From assembly GCF_000502875.1 (NCBI RefSeq), contig NZ_AYWX01000003.1:1-58958 (forward strand): a stretch of 58,958 bases of DNA, read 5' to 3'. This document shows positions 34,219 to 45,580 of this stretch, one piece after another (within the stretch, counting starts at the first letter, position 1; each line of letters begins with the position of its first letter). This stretch comes from Mesorhizobium sp. L2C084A000 (lineage in GTDB: Bacteria > Pseudomonadota > Alphaproteobacteria > Rhizobiales > Rhizobiaceae). The notes under the pieces were generated by a model, which saw only the letters and a list, made by a program, of their open reading frames with translations, made no database searches and was not told where the DNA came from. The position numbers and the translations under genes were made by a program.

Positions 34219-35640
34219 TCAATTGCCGGGCGGGCTCACCGTTTCCAGCGTCTTGGGTGTTGTCAGCCGGCCGTGACCGGAGATGGCGTTGCCGGCATCG
34301 GGCGCCAGCCGGACGAAGGATAGCGATGCCGCCGCCGACACCGCTGCAACGATGAAGAAGGCAATGTGGAAGTCGTCCAGCGACAGCGGGCCGCCATGGA
34401 TTGACGTCGATACTTCCAGGATTCCGCCGGCCAGCGCCACGCCGAGCGCGACCGACAACTGCTGGAAGACCGCGGTAATCGGCGTCGCCTTGCTGGTGTC
34501 TTCAGCCGAAACCTCGGCATAGGCGAGCGCATTGACGCCAGTGAAGAACATCGAGCGGATGAAGCCGCCGACGAGCAGCATGGCCAGCATCAAGAGATAG
34601 GGTGTGTCGGGTGTGAACAGGCCGTTGATGGCGATCGAGGCCGCGGCGACCAGTGAACCGACAACCAGAACGCGGCGGAAGCCAGCGACGCGGAAGATCA
34701 GCGCGGTGACGAATTTCATGCCGATGGCGCCGATTGCAGAGACGAAGGTGATCATGCCGGACTGGAACGGCGTCAGCCCAAAGCCGATCTGGAACATCAG
34801 CGGCAGCAGGAACGGCACAGCACCAATGCCGATGCGGAACAGCCCGCCACCAAGCACCGAGGAGCGGAACACCTGGTTGTGGAACAATTCGAGCGCCAGC
34901 AGCGGGTTTTTGGCGTGGCGCGCATGCAGCAGATAGAGCGCGCCCGATACGAGGCCGACCGCCACGGTGAGGACACCGACGATTGGCGGCAGATAGGGCA
35001 AGCTGACCACCGACAGGCCGAACACCACGCCGGATGCCGCCAGCCCGCTCAGCACGAAGCCGATGAAATCAAGTGGTGGGGTCTGCGCGGGTTCGGTCTC
35101 CGGCAGGAAACGCGTCGCCAGCCAGATGCCGATCAGCCCGATCGGCACATTGATCAGGAAAATCCAATGCCAGGTGAAGTAGGTGGTGATGAAGCCGCCG
35201 ACCGGCGGGCCCACCAACGGTCCGACCAGCGCCGGAACGGTCAGCCAGGACATCGCCGCGACGAGTTCGCTTTTCGGTGTCGCGCGCACCAGCACCAGCC
35301 GCCCGACCGGCGTCATCATGGCGCCGCCGATGCCTTGCAGGAAGCGCGACACCACGAAAGCCGGCAGCGAACCGGAGAGGGCGCAAGCGATCGACCCGAC
35401 GATGAAGACCGCGATCGCGGCGCGAAAGATATTCTTGGCGCCGAAACGGTCTGCCATCCAGCCGCTGATCGGAATGAAGATCGCCAGCGATACCAGATAG
35501 GCGGTCAGCGCCAGCTTGAGCGCGATCGGGCTGGTGTGGATGTCGACGGCGATCGCCGGCAGCGATGTCGCGATGACGGTCGAATCCATGTTTTCCATGA
35601 AAAGGGCGACCGCCAGTATAAGCGGAATGGTGCGGTTCAA
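34219..35640 (-). CDS. DHA2-type MFS drug transporter (EmrB/QacA-like)
   Basis: Inner-membrane proton-coupled exporter of 473 residues with about 14 hydrophobic segments. The DHA2 start FMENMDSTVIATSLPAIA (about residues 14-31), motif A as SGWMADRFGAKNIFR (about 59-73) and the antiporter-type motif C PALVGPLVGPPVGGFI are present. Substrates cannot be read from the sequence; multidrug or acid export is typical. No partner membrane-fusion protein or regulator is adjacent. Convergent with rlmE, 11 bases apart. Confidence 0.87.
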   Translation of the reverse strand: MNRTIPLILAVALFMENMDSTVIATSLPAIAVDIHTSPIALKLALTAYLVSLAIFIPISGWMADRFGAKNIFRAAIAVFIVGSIACALSGSLPAFVVSRFLQGIGGAMMTPVGRLVLVRATPKSELVAAMSWLTVPALVGPLVGPPVGGFITTYFTWHWIFLINVPIGLIGIWLATRFLPETEPAQTPPLDFIGFVLSGLAASGVVFGLSVVSLPYLPPIVGVLTVAVGLVSGALYLLHARHAKNPLLALELFHNQVFRSSVLGGGLFRIGIGAVPFLLPLMFQIGFGLTPFQSGMITFVSAIGAIGMKFVTALIFRVAGFRRVLVVGSLVAAASIAINGLFTPDTPYLLMLAMLLVGGFIRSMFFTGVNALAYAEVSAEDTSKATPITAVFQQLSVALGVALAGGILEVSTSIHGGPLSLDDFHIAFFIVAAVSAAASLSFVRLAPDAGNAISGHGRLTTPKTLETVSPPGN

Positions 35641-35945
35641 GGAACGCGTCCAGACTTGAATGTTGCGTTGCCGGTTGCATGTCGGCCTTGAGGCGGGCGG
35701 TTACCATGCCTTCGCCGGCATGTCGCATTAATTTGCTGTCACTTTTGTGCGACCGGCAACCACAGGTCGCATCCTTCGCCGAAAAGTCACCTTTCCGGGA
35801 GCGTGAAATCATCGGCTTTTCATCGGCGCTCGGACGTGGTACCAGCCAGCGCCAATCCTGAAAGGGAAGAAACGAGTCGGCGCTGTCCATTCCGGTCCAG
35901 CGCTTTTTTGTATTCCCCCACCGCGTTTATATCGAGGGACTGGCC
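35641..35945. other. Divergent promoter region between MFS gene and guaB
   Basis: 305 bases. No supported ORF. The guaB ATG follows GAGGGACTGGCC, a good ribosome-binding site. I see no riboswitch-like structure or clear operator by eye. Confidence 0.5.
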
Positions 35946-37448
35946 ATGGCAAAAATCATCGAAACGTCTACCGGCGCATTGGCGCTGACCTTTGACGACG
36001 TGCTGCTGCAGCCCGGCCATTCCGAGGTCATGCCCGGCGAGACCGATGTCCGCACCCGCATCGCCGGTGACATCGACCTCAACGTGCCGATCCTCTCTGC
36101 GGCGATGGACACCGTCACCGAGGCGCGGCTCGCCATCGCCATGGCCCAAGCCGGCGGCATTGGCGTCATCCACCGTAATTTCTCGCCGGCCGAACAGGCC
36201 GAGCAGGTGCGGCAGGTCAAGAAATTCGAATCCGGCATGGTGGTCAATCCCGTCACCATCGGCCCCGACGCGACGCTCGCCGACGCGCTTGGCCTGATGC
36301 GCAGCTATTCGATCTCGGGCATTCCGGTGGTGGAGAACGGCGGCAGCGGCGGCCACAAGATCGGACGGCTGGTCGGTATCCTGACCAATCGCGACGTGCG
36401 CTTTGCGTCCGATCCGGCGCAGAAGGTCCATGAGCTGATGACCCGTGACAACCTGATCACAGTCAAGGAGAACGTCGACCAGGACGAGGCCAAGCGGCTT
36501 CTGCATCAGCACCGCATCGAAAAGCTGGTGGTCGTCGACAGGCAGGGCAATTGCGTCGGATTGATCACCGTCAAGGACATCGAGAAGTCGCAGCTCAACC
36601 CGCACGCCAGCAAGGACTCGCAGGGCCGCTTGCGTGCCGCCGCCGCCACCAGCGTTGGCGATGACGGTTTCGAGCGCGCCGAACGCCTCATCGATGCCGG
36701 CGTCGACCTTCTGGTGATCGACACCGCGCATGGCCACTCGCAGCGCGTGCTCGACGCTGTCACGCGGGCGAAAAAACTATCCAACTCGGTCCGCATCCTG
36801 GCCGGCAACGTCGCCACCGCCGCGGGCACGCAGGCGCTGATCGACGCCGGGGCGGACGCCGTCAAGGTCGGCATCGGTCCGGGTTCCATCTGCACCACCC
36901 GCATCGTTGCCGGCGTCGGCGTGCCGCAGCTTTCCGCCATCATGTCGGCTGTCGAGACGGCGCACAAATCCGGCGTCTCGGTGATCGCCGATGGCGGCAT
37001 CAAATATTCCGGCGATCTTGCCAAGGCGCTGGCCGCCGGCGCCAGTGCCGCCATGATCGGCTCGCTGCTGGCTGGAACCGACGAAAGCCCTGGCGAGGTC
37101 TATCTGCACCAGGGCCGCTCCTTCAAGGCCTATCGGGGCATGGGCTCGGTTGGCGCCATGGCGCGCGGCTCCGCCGATCGCTACTTCCAGGCCGAGGTGC
37201 GCGACACGCTGAAACTGGTCCCTGAAGGCATCGAGGGGCAGGTTCCCTACAAAGGACCTGTGTCCGGAGTGTTGCACCAGCTTGCAGGCGGGCTGAAAGC
37301 CGCTATGGGTTATGTTGGTGGCCGTGATCTTGCCGATTTCCGCGAGCGCGCCACTTTTGTGCGCATATCCAATGCCGGACTTCGTGAAAGCCACGCCCAT
37401 GACGTCACGATTACCCGCGAAAGCCCGAATTATCCCGGCGGAGCCTGA
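35946..37448 (+). CDS. guaB: IMP dehydrogenase GuaB
   Basis: NAD-dependent enzyme of 500 residues catalysing IMP to XMP, the committed step of GMP synthesis. TIM-barrel N-terminal part [17 protein letters not shown]; two CBS domains inserted at about residues 95-215 ([39 protein letters not shown]); catalytic loop [17 protein letters not shown] (about 306-322) with the active Cys; flap [17 protein letters not shown]. Length is normal. Its last 50 bases overlap a membrane-protein gene in another frame, so the two are likely co-transcribed. Confidence 0.97.
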   Translation: MAKIIETSTGALALTFDDVLLQPGHSEVMPGETDVRTRIAGDIDLNVPILSAAMDTVTEARLAIAMAQAGGIGVIHRNFSPAEQAEQVRQVKKFESGMVVNPVTIGPDATLADALGLMRSYSISGIPVVENGGSGGHKIGRLVGILTNRDVRFASDPAQKVHELMTRDNLITVKENVDQDEAKRLLHQHRIEKLVVVDRQGNCVGLITVKDIEKSQLNPHASKDSQGRLRAAAATSVGDDGFERAERLIDAGVDLLVIDTAHGHSQRVLDAVTRAKKLSNSVRILAGNVATAAGTQALIDAGADAVKVGIGPGSICTTRIVAGVGVPQLSAIMSAVETAHKSGVSVIADGGIKYSGDLAKALAAGASAAMIGSLLAGTDESPGEVYLHQGRSFKAYRGMGSVGAMARGSADRYFQAEVRDTLKLVPEGIEGQVPYKGPVSGVLHQLAGGLKAAMGYVGGRDLADFRERATFVRISNAGLRESHAHDVTITRESPNYPGGA

Positions 37449-38022
37449 CCAGTACGGGCTCGGGCGGAACCTGACGGCAACGATCCTGCGGCTATCGCGC
37501 CACGCAGGCGCGCTCTGTTTCCTGTCAGGGGTGGTTTTCATCGCCATGACGGCTCTGGAATTCTTCTATTTCCGCCAGTTGAGCGGCGGCTTGCCGTCAC
37601 TCGACATGCGCATTTTAGGGTTTACGCCGGACGAAGGCATGGCCTGGCTGACGGCGCTCGGCCGGCGCGGCGGCGAGATCATTCTCGTCTGGCATTATCT
37701 GACCTTCGATCTGTTGTTCCCGGCGCTGCTGTCGGTCACGCTGGTCAGCCTCATCCTGGCCACCGGCCGGCGATTGAAGGCTTTCCGCGTGCTGCCGGCG
37801 CAGCTGCAGTCGATTTTCGCGTTGGTCCTGGTGCTTCCCTACACGCTTGCACATTACGTTCAGAACTTTGCGGTGGCGCGGCTTCTGTCCGATTTCCTGT
37901 CGGCCAACCCGGACTCGCTGTCTTTCGCCTCGGCGCTCACCGTCACCAAATTCGCGCTTTTCGCCATACCGGTGATCGTCATTGCCGCCTTCTGGCTGGC
38001 GGGCCAGAAACGCCAGGCCTGA
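37399..38022 (+). CDS. Small membrane protein, unknown (four helices)
   Basis: About 207 residues from ATG 37399, which would overlap guaB by 50 bases; the frame is open back to 37312 and the real start may also be a later codon. Four hydrophobic segments are visible (about residues 28-48, 92-118, 134-152, 178-200), starting with HAGALCFLSGVVFIAMTALE. I do not recognise the family. The tight packing guaB - this gene - MAPEG gene suggests one transcript. The frame is GC3-biased and hydrophobic, which supports it as real. Confidence 0.65.
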   Translation: MTSRLPAKARIIPAEPDQYGLGRNLTATILRLSRHAGALCFLSGVVFIAMTALEFFYFRQLSGGLPSLDMRILGFTPDEGMAWLTALGRRGGEIILVWHYLTFDLLFPALLSVTLVSLILATGRRLKAFRVLPAQLQSIFALVLVLPYTLAHYVQNFAVARLLSDFLSANPDSLSFASALTVTKFALFAIPVIVIAAFWLAGQKRQA

Positions 38023-38059
38023 TGCCGCGCGGAAAGCACAGCCGGGTAGGGGACACTTC

Positions 38060-38479
38060 GTGAACCAGACCACGATCTTCTGGCCTGTTCTGGCGCATGT
38101 GCTGCTGATCTACATCGTCTACTGCGTGCTGGGCCGCCGCAGATACGGCGCAGTCAGGTCAGGCGAGGCGAAACCCGGCCAGTTCAAGGTGCGTTCGAGC
38201 GAGCCGGCCTCCAGCGTCACCGTTGCCGCCAATCTCACCAACCAGTTCGAATTGCCGGTGCTGTTCTATGTGCTGTGCCTGACGCTGCACCTGACCAACG
38301 GCGTCAACTATCTGACCTTGGCGCTGATGTGGATTTTCGTCGCGTCGCGCTATTTCCATGCCTGGGTTCACCTGACCAGCAACAATCTGCTGCTGCGCAG
38401 CCGGTCCTTCTTCGTCAGTGCGGTGATTCTCCTGCTGGGATGGATCTGGTTCGCGCTGCACCTGCTCGGCGTGGTTTGA
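38060..38479 (+). CDS. MAPEG-family membrane protein
   Basis: A 139-residue membrane protein of the MAPEG family (PF01124; relatives of microsomal glutathione S-transferase). Four hydrophobic helices, with the typical pattern RSSEPASSVTVAANLTNQFELPVLFYVL (about residues 32-60; partial) and ASRYFHAWVHL (about 95-105). Substrate unknown. GTG start with TAGGGGAC ahead; starts 38 bases after the previous membrane-protein gene. Confidence 0.82.
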   Translation: MNQTTIFWPVLAHVLLIYIVYCVLGRRRYGAVRSGEAKPGQFKVRSSEPASSVTVAANLTNQFELPVLFYVLCLTLHLTNGVNYLTLALMWIFVASRYFHAWVHLTSNNLLLRSRSFFVSAVILLLGWIWFALHLLGVV

Positions 38480-38492
38480 GCAGACAGTTCTC

Positions 38493-38517
38493 CCTTCTCC
38501 CAGCTTGCGGGAGAAGG
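38493..38517. terminator. Hairpin between convergent MAPEG gene and rnd
   Basis: Perfect 9-bp stem CCTTCTCCC/GGGAGAAGG with 7-base loop AGCTTGC. It lies between two convergent stops. No T-run follows on the plus strand, so it may be a dispersed palindrome acting as a transcript end rather than a classic intrinsic terminator. Confidence 0.45.
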
Positions 38518-38530
38518 AAAGAATGCTCGT

Positions 38531-39685
38531 CTACAGATCGAACACCGCAATCTTGCGCTTGTCGAACTTGATGCCGATCTCGCCGCGCACCAGCTTGAGC
38601 GCGGCCTCGCCGAACACCGCGCGCCGCCAACCCTGCAGGGCCGGTACGTCGGCCTCCTCGCCCTCGGCGGCGATACGGTCGATGTCGTCGCTGGAGGCCA
38701 GCACCTTCGAGGCGACGCCTTCCTTTTCGGCGACGATCCGCAGCAGCACCTTCAACAGTTCCGCCGCGGCGCTCGAGCCCTCGGGCGGCTGGAAACTCTT
38801 TGGCAATTTCGGCATCTGCTCCTTGGGCAAGGCAAGTGCGGTGTTGACCGCGCCGAGCAGCGCCGTCGCCGTCGACGAGCGCTCCCAGCCCTTCGGTGTC
38901 GTGCGCAGCTTGCCAAGGGCTGCCGTGTCGCGCGGCGCCTGCTGCGCCACCTCGTAGATCGCGTCGTCCTTGAGCACGCGGCCGCGCGGGACATCGCGTT
39001 CGCGCGCCTCGCGCTCACGCCACGCCGCAACGCCCTGCACGATCGCCAATTCCTGCGGTTTGCGCAGCCGCATCTTCAGCCGCTTCCAGGCGTCCTCGGG
39101 ATGCGGATCATAGGTTTCGCGTGAGGTCAGCACCTCCATCTCCTCGTTGAGCCAATGGGCGCGGTTTTCCCGCTCCAATTCGGCGCTGAGGTGCTGATAG
39201 ACCTCGATGAGATGCGTGACGTCGGCCAGCGCGTAGTCGAGTTGCTTGTCGGAAAGCGGCCGGTGGCGCCAGTCGGTGAAGCGCGACGACTTGTCGAGCC
39301 GCGCGCCGGTAATGCGCTGCACGAGCTGATCGTAGGAAACACTGTCACCGAAGCCGCAGACCATCGCCGCCACTTGCGTGTCGAACACCGGATGCGGAAC
39401 CAGATCGCCGAGGTGGACGATGATTTCGATGTCCTGCCGCGCGGCGTGGAAGACTTTGACCACCGCTTCATTGGCCATCAGCCTGAAGAACGGCTTCAAG
39501 TCGATATCGGGCGACAGAGGATCGATGAGCGCCGTCACGCCGGGTGCGGCCATCTGGATCAGGCACAGGATCGGCCAAAAGGTCGTTTCCCGAATGAATT
39601 CGGTGTCGACGGTGACGAAATCCGACTTTTCGAAAGCGGCGAGAACGGTCTCGAGTTCTTTCTGGGTGGTGATGACGTTCATCAA
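38531..39685 (-). CDS. rnd: Ribonuclease D
   Basis: A 384-residue 3'-5' exoribonuclease of the DEDDy family that trims tRNA and other stable RNA 3' ends. Exo I is VTVDTEFIRETTFWP (about residues 24-38), exo II is KVFHAARQDIEIIVHLG (about 78-94), and exo III is LDYALADVTHLIEVYQ (about 148-163, with the catalytic Tyr). A HRDC domain follows (about 210-290, with VAAWREREARERDVPRGRV). Normal length. Likely monocistronic. Confidence 0.94.
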   Translation of the reverse strand: MMNVITTQKELETVLAAFEKSDFVTVDTEFIRETTFWPILCLIQMAAPGVTALIDPLSPDIDLKPFFRLMANEAVVKVFHAARQDIEIIVHLGDLVPHPVFDTQVAAMVCGFGDSVSYDQLVQRITGARLDKSSRFTDWRHRPLSDKQLDYALADVTHLIEVYQHLSAELERENRAHWLNEEMEVLTSRETYDPHPEDAWKRLKMRLRKPQELAIVQGVAAWREREARERDVPRGRVLKDDAIYEVAQQAPRDTAALGKLRTTPKGWERSSTATALLGAVNTALALPKEQMPKLPKSFQPPEGSSAAAELLKVLLRIVAEKEGVASKVLASSDDIDRIAAEGEEADVPALQGWRRAVFGEAALKLVRGEIGIKFDKRKIAVFDL

Positions 39686-39760
39686 ATCGCTTTTGACAGG
39701 AGTAAGGTCTTCCTAGATTTCAGCCGCCGGGGCTTTCGTCAAGCTTTGGCACCGCCATCA

Positions 39761-41002
39761 TCAGGTTCCCGGACCATCGGAATCGTCGTTTCTCCTGGCC
39801 AGCCGCGCGAAAACCGTCGAAGTGCGCAGGAGCGCGGTGAAGCGGCCGCGCCTGCCTGCAGGCACGCCAGACCGGGCCTGCATGCGGTAAAGGATGACGG
39901 CGATGAAGATCGCATAGACCACCGCGCTGAATACAAACAGGGCGCCCGGTCCGAAATACTGCATTGCCGTCGAGGCGGCAAACGGGCCGCCAATCGCGCC
40001 GAAGGAATAGAACAGCATCAGCGCCGCGTTGATCAGCACGAACTCGCCCGTGTCGGCGCGGTCGTTGGAATGCGCCGCCGACAGCGAATAGAGCGGCATG
40101 GCGAAACAGCCGAAGATGAAGATGAAGATGAAGTTGAGCGCCGGATTGCTGCCGGCGATGAACACCAGCGCCAGCGCCGAGAACATCGCGCAGCACGTCG
40201 TCATCAGCAGCACCCGGCGCCGGTCCCAGCGGTCGGAGAGGTAACCCAGCGGATACTGGATGATGGCGCCGCCGAAAATGCCGACGCTGACGAAGGTGAC
40301 GACATCGGCGACCGACATGCCGATCTGCTCGGCATAGACCGGCGACAGGGTGCGAAAGGCGCTGTTGGTGACGCCGACGGCGATGCAGCCGAAGCAGCCC
40401 AGCGGCGAAATCCGCCAGACGCGCGCCAGGTCGAGCTTGACCTCTTCGGGTGGCGCCGGGTTGGAGCGGTCGCCGAGCGACACCGGCACCAGTGACAAGG
40501 TGATCATCATCGACATGATGGCGAAGATGGCGAAACCGCCGGCGCCGAAGACCGGGATCAGGAACTGGGCTGATGTCACCGAACCGATGTCGACCATCCG
40601 GTAGATCGCCAGCACGCGTGCCCGGTCGTGATTGCCGACGCCGGAATTCAGCCAGCTTTCGACGATGGTGAACAGCCCGGCGAAGCAGAAGCCGCCGGCA
40701 AGGCGCACCGCGCACCACATCACCGGATCGATGACCAGCACCAGAAGCAAGGTGCCGACCGAGGCGATTGCCGCCAGCGCCGAAAACGCCCTGATATGGC
40801 CGACCGCCTTCATGATGCGGGTGATGGCCAGGCAGCCGAGCAGGAAGCCGGCGAAGTAGAAGGTGCCCATCAGGCCGATGTCGGAAGCCGAAAACCCTTC
40901 CTGCGCGCCGCGCAGCGCGATCAGCGTGCTCTGCAGCCCATTGCCGCCGAGCAAAATGCCGGCGGCGAGAAGGAGCGGGATCATCGGGCGGATGGAGGAC
41001 AT
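39761..41002 (-). CDS. MFS transporter (YcaD-like group)
   Basis: A 413-residue, 12-helix major facilitator. It opens with PLLLAAGILLGGNGLQSTLI and the inter-domain motif YLSDRWDRRRVLL (about residues 260-272). The sequence type resembles the YcaD-like subgroup of MFS proteins, whose substrates are not established. The C-terminus is a basic tail (RRGRFTALLRTSTVFARLARR). ATG at 41002; no coupled neighbours. Confidence 0.83.
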   Translation of the reverse strand: MSSIRPMIPLLLAAGILLGGNGLQSTLIALRGAQEGFSASDIGLMGTFYFAGFLLGCLAITRIMKAVGHIRAFSALAAIASVGTLLLVLVIDPVMWCAVRLAGGFCFAGLFTIVESWLNSGVGNHDRARVLAIYRMVDIGSVTSAQFLIPVFGAGGFAIFAIMSMMITLSLVPVSLGDRSNPAPPEEVKLDLARVWRISPLGCFGCIAVGVTNSAFRTLSPVYAEQIGMSVADVVTFVSVGIFGGAIIQYPLGYLSDRWDRRRVLLMTTCCAMFSALALVFIAGSNPALNFIFIFIFGCFAMPLYSLSAAHSNDRADTGEFVLINAALMLFYSFGAIGGPFAASTAMQYFGPGALFVFSAVVYAIFIAVILYRMQARSGVPAGRRGRFTALLRTSTVFARLARRNDDSDGPGT

Positions 41003-41135
41003 GAAGAGGCGATCACGTGTCGGTGATCCCTTCTTGAACCATCACCCTGGCCAACGCCAGCAGCAATTCCCTGCGCCAACAGGGATGATCGCTGTATTCG
41101 CCTGGATTCGTTTCCGCGTTTTGCTTGGTCAGCGC

Positions 41136-42053
41136 TCAAGGCTGCCGGCGACGTGACTGCCGATCGTCGGGCCACAGGCTGAGCCGCTCGGCTGCTCCCG
41201 TTGCGATGCCTATTCCTGCGAGGACTGCCACCAGCCCGACAATCAGGTTTGCGCTTACCTGTTCGCCCAGGAAGACAACACCAAAGATCGATGCCGTCAC
41301 CGGATTAACCGCAACGGAGACGGCAACCAGTGTCGGCGACGCGCGCTCGAGCGCGAATGCCCAGAGGAAGAAAATGAAGGCGCCGCAAATTATGGCCAGA
41401 TATGCGCTCGCGATCCACTGAGGTGCGCTGAGAGTGGCAAGTCGCGCGAAGCCTCCGTTCGAAACCACCAGGACCGATAGGCAGACCGCGCCCACGCCCA
41501 TGCCAAACGCCACGAACGGGATCGGCGCGGTGCGGGATAGAAATGGTCTCGACCAGACGTTGTAGAGCGCCATGCAGAAAGCGGCCGCGACCATGAGAAG
41601 ATCTCCGCGCCAGGCATCTGGGGGAGCAGTCGTCAGGCTCGTGCCGAGCGCTACGGCCACCCCTGCCATTGCGATCAGGACACCGACGATCTTGCGGATG
41701 GTCGGCGGCTCGATCCTCAGAACTGCCGCGGCAAGCATTGTGAGCAGAGGCAGTGTCGAAAGCGCAAGCGCACCTCGCGCGGCCGTTGTGTAGACAAGGG
41801 CTCCATTGAAGAGCACCGGAAACAGCCCGAAGAACAGAAGACCCAATGCACCAGTGCCGAGCCAGTCGCTCTTCGGCGGCCACCTGTCTCGTCGCCAGAG
41901 AGCTACGGCGGCCAAAACCAGAAAGCCGCCGCCGAACCGGACCGCACCGATAACGAGAGGATCGAGCGTGCCCGCGAGATATCGCGTTGCGCCAACGGCG
42001 GTGCCCCCAAAAGCGCTGGAGAGAATCGCGGCGAGCACTCCTGTGATTTCCAT
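41136..42053 (-). CDS. EamA-family (DMT) transporter
   Basis: A 305-residue membrane protein with ten hydrophobic helices in two EamA repeats, the drug/metabolite transporter superfamily. ATG 42053 (EITGVLAAILSSAFGGTAVG) puts the first helix at the N-terminus; the frame is open to 42104. Typical second-half features are AYLAIICGAFIFFLWAFALE and NPVTASIFGVVFLGEQVS. The divergent LysR gene at 42146 probably regulates it. Export of an amino acid or metabolite is the usual role; substrate unknown. Confidence 0.86.
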   Translation of the reverse strand: MEITGVLAAILSSAFGGTAVGATRYLAGTLDPLVIGAVRFGGGFLVLAAVALWRRDRWPPKSDWLGTGALGLLFFGLFPVLFNGALVYTTAARGALALSTLPLLTMLAAAVLRIEPPTIRKIVGVLIAMAGVAVALGTSLTTAPPDAWRGDLLMVAAAFCMALYNVWSRPFLSRTAPIPFVAFGMGVGAVCLSVLVVSNGGFARLATLSAPQWIASAYLAIICGAFIFFLWAFALERASPTLVAVSVAVNPVTASIFGVVFLGEQVSANLIVGLVAVLAGIGIATGAAERLSLWPDDRQSRRRQP

Positions 42054-42116
42054 GGTTCCTGACCTTGCCAACTCTGAACCACGGATATCGGGCAGGCGGG
42101 CCATAAGGAATCGAAT

Positions 42117-42131
42117 AAGCTCAATGAGTTT
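42117..42131. promoter_or_regulatory. Candidate LysR-type dyad
   Basis: AAGCTCAATGAGTTT is an imperfect dyad with symmetric core CTCAATGAG in the 92-base gap between the divergent EamA and LysR genes, 15 bases from the LysR ATG. It is a plausible regulator site by position only. Confidence 0.35.
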
Positions 42132-42145
42132 GATAACATTCCACT

Positions 42146-43012
42146 ATGAGCATCCCGAATCTCGATCCGGACCTTCTGCGGGCCTTCGTCGTCGTTGCCG
42201 AGCGCCTCTCGTTTACGCGAGCCGCCGAGCAGCTCAATAGAACGCAGGCGGCCGTCAGCTTGCAGGTGAAACGTCTTGAGGAGCGCATCGAGACCATCTT
42301 GTCCCGGCGCTCGACAGCCCGCGTTGAACTCACCGCCGCCGGGGAGGGCTTTCTGATCGATGCCCGCCGCATACTTGCTCTCAATGAGCAGGCGATTGCG
42401 CGTGTTTCCGGTCAGCAGGTGGCCGGACAGGTTCGCATCGGGGTCATGGAAGATTATGGCACCAAGATCCTGCCGCGCCTCCTTTCTGGCATCGCCGAGC
42501 GATTTCCGTTGGTGCAGGTCGAAATGGAGATCGGTCTCACCGCCCGGCTCCTGAAACGGCTTGGGTCGTCGTTCGACGCCGTCATCGCCATGCACCCGGA
42601 AGGCACAACCGAGGGGGATCTGATATGCCGCGAAAGGGCGATTTGGGCAGCGGCGGCGACCCAAGCCGTCGAGGAACTCGATCCGCTGCCCGTCGCTCTG
42701 TCGAGCCCCGATTGCCTGTTTCGCTCCTGGGCCATTGAGGCGCTCGACAAGGCAGGGCGGCCATGGCGTTTGGCCTATGTCAGTCCAAGCCTTTCAGCCA
42801 CGGAGGCAATCGTCGAGCAGGGCCTTGCGATCACCGTGGTCAAAGGCAGCATGCTGGCGCCCGGCCTGCGCGGCATCCATCCCGGCCGATATCTGCCGCC
42901 GCTGCCCGGAGCGGAGATCCGCCTTCATCGGGCCGAAACGTCTTCCGCCAGCGCCGTGCTGGTAATCGATCACCTTGCTCATCGCCTCCTTCTATCGGCG
43001 CTGGGCTCATAG
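42146..43012 (+). CDS. LysR-family transcriptional regulator
   Basis: A 288-residue LTTR. An N-terminal winged helix (about residues 8-66, LLRAFVVVAERLSFTRAAEQLNRTQAAVSLQVKRLEERI) is followed by a periplasmic-binding-like effector domain beginning at GQVRIGVMEDYG (about 92). It is divergently transcribed from an EamA transporter and most likely controls it. Effector unknown. Confidence 0.9.
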   Translation: MSIPNLDPDLLRAFVVVAERLSFTRAAEQLNRTQAAVSLQVKRLEERIETILSRRSTARVELTAAGEGFLIDARRILALNEQAIARVSGQQVAGQVRIGVMEDYGTKILPRLLSGIAERFPLVQVEMEIGLTARLLKRLGSSFDAVIAMHPEGTTEGDLICRERAIWAAAATQAVEELDPLPVALSSPDCLFRSWAIEALDKAGRPWRLAYVSPSLSATEAIVEQGLAITVVKGSMLAPGLRGIHPGRYLPPLPGAEIRLHRAETSSASAVLVIDHLAHRLLLSALGS

Positions 43013-43038
43013 GGCTATCCGAACTCGGAAGCAGTCGG

Positions 43039-43459
43039 TCAATCCCGGCTGGAATTTTGCATTTTCCGCGATGCGGCATGGATGACGAACGCTTCAATAT
43101 CTTCCTTTGAGTAGCCGAGAAGCGTGCCTTCAAGTCTCGCCAGATCGTTCGATGTGAACGCGTCGAAGGCTTCTCCGCTGCGGCACATCCGGGACATCAG
43201 TAGGCTGAGCTTGCAGCGCCATTCCTCCGTCGGCAGGCAGTAGCAGCGTTCTTCCACGGACGTTTTGGGGTCAACCCTGGGAAAACTTAAGGATGCGGCC
43301 TTCCTCGACAAACGGCCCGAAATCCGCGTCACCGATATCTTCGGCGCTCATGTTCGGCTCGGCCGCGAATGCAGCCATTGGCTTGTCGCCTCGAAGCATC
43401 AATTCCAACTCGCGGCCATTGTGTGGTCCGATCCCCTTTGGGCGAGCACGTTCAGGCAC
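43039..43459 (-). pseudogene. Conserved small rhizobial-type protein split by a +1 frameshift
   Basis: Two minus-strand frames make one protein. The first part (43459 down, GTG start) reads [21 protein letters not shown] ... [12 protein letters not shown] and then hits a stop at 43271. The second frame continues PRVDPKTSVEERCYCLPTEEWRC ... LEGTLLGYSKEDIEAFV to 43039. The frames join if one T of the run TTTTCCC near 43287-43293 is skipped. I recognise both halves as parts of one small conserved rhizobial protein type ([24 protein letters not shown]) of unknown function. It is either a frameshift mutation in a homopolymer, a sequencing error, or a programmed shift. Confidence 0.65.
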
Positions 43460-43677
43460 AAATCATCTCCAAATCGTGTGATGGCCGTATGGTCGCAAGT
43501 AACACTGCCAGCGGCAATGCCCGACGGTCGGCCCTGGCGCGAACTCTGAAGGTCGGACCAAGAGGCAATCGAGTGTCCGCTTGCCTTGACAAATCCGGCC
43601 TCCCATGCGCTTTTCGCGCAAATTTCAGGCCGGGCGGTGATGCTTCGGCCCCAGCACCCCGGACTTTACCAATGACA

Positions 43678-45468
<1,791 letters not shown>

Positions 45469-45535
45469 TCGCGCTTCGGGCGATGCCTTAAAGAACCGCC
45501 CGAACCGATTCTTTCGATTCGCTAATCCCGACAAA

Positions 45536-45559
45536 AAAAGCCCGGCATGCCGGGCTTTT
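45536..45559. terminator. Bidirectional intrinsic terminator
   Basis: A perfect palindrome, AAAAGCCCGGCATGCCGGGCTTTT, has a GC-rich stem flanked by A-run and T-run. It serves aspS on the plus strand and the convergent gene ending at 45581 on the minus strand. It is the clearest terminator in the window. Confidence 0.93.
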
Positions 45560-45580
45560 CGCATACTGAGATCGCTTCGA

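Noticed and set aside
37312..37398. Longer N-terminus for the membrane protein downstream of guaB
   Set aside because: It would lie wholly inside guaB and adds residues unlike a protein start; the later ATG is more economical.
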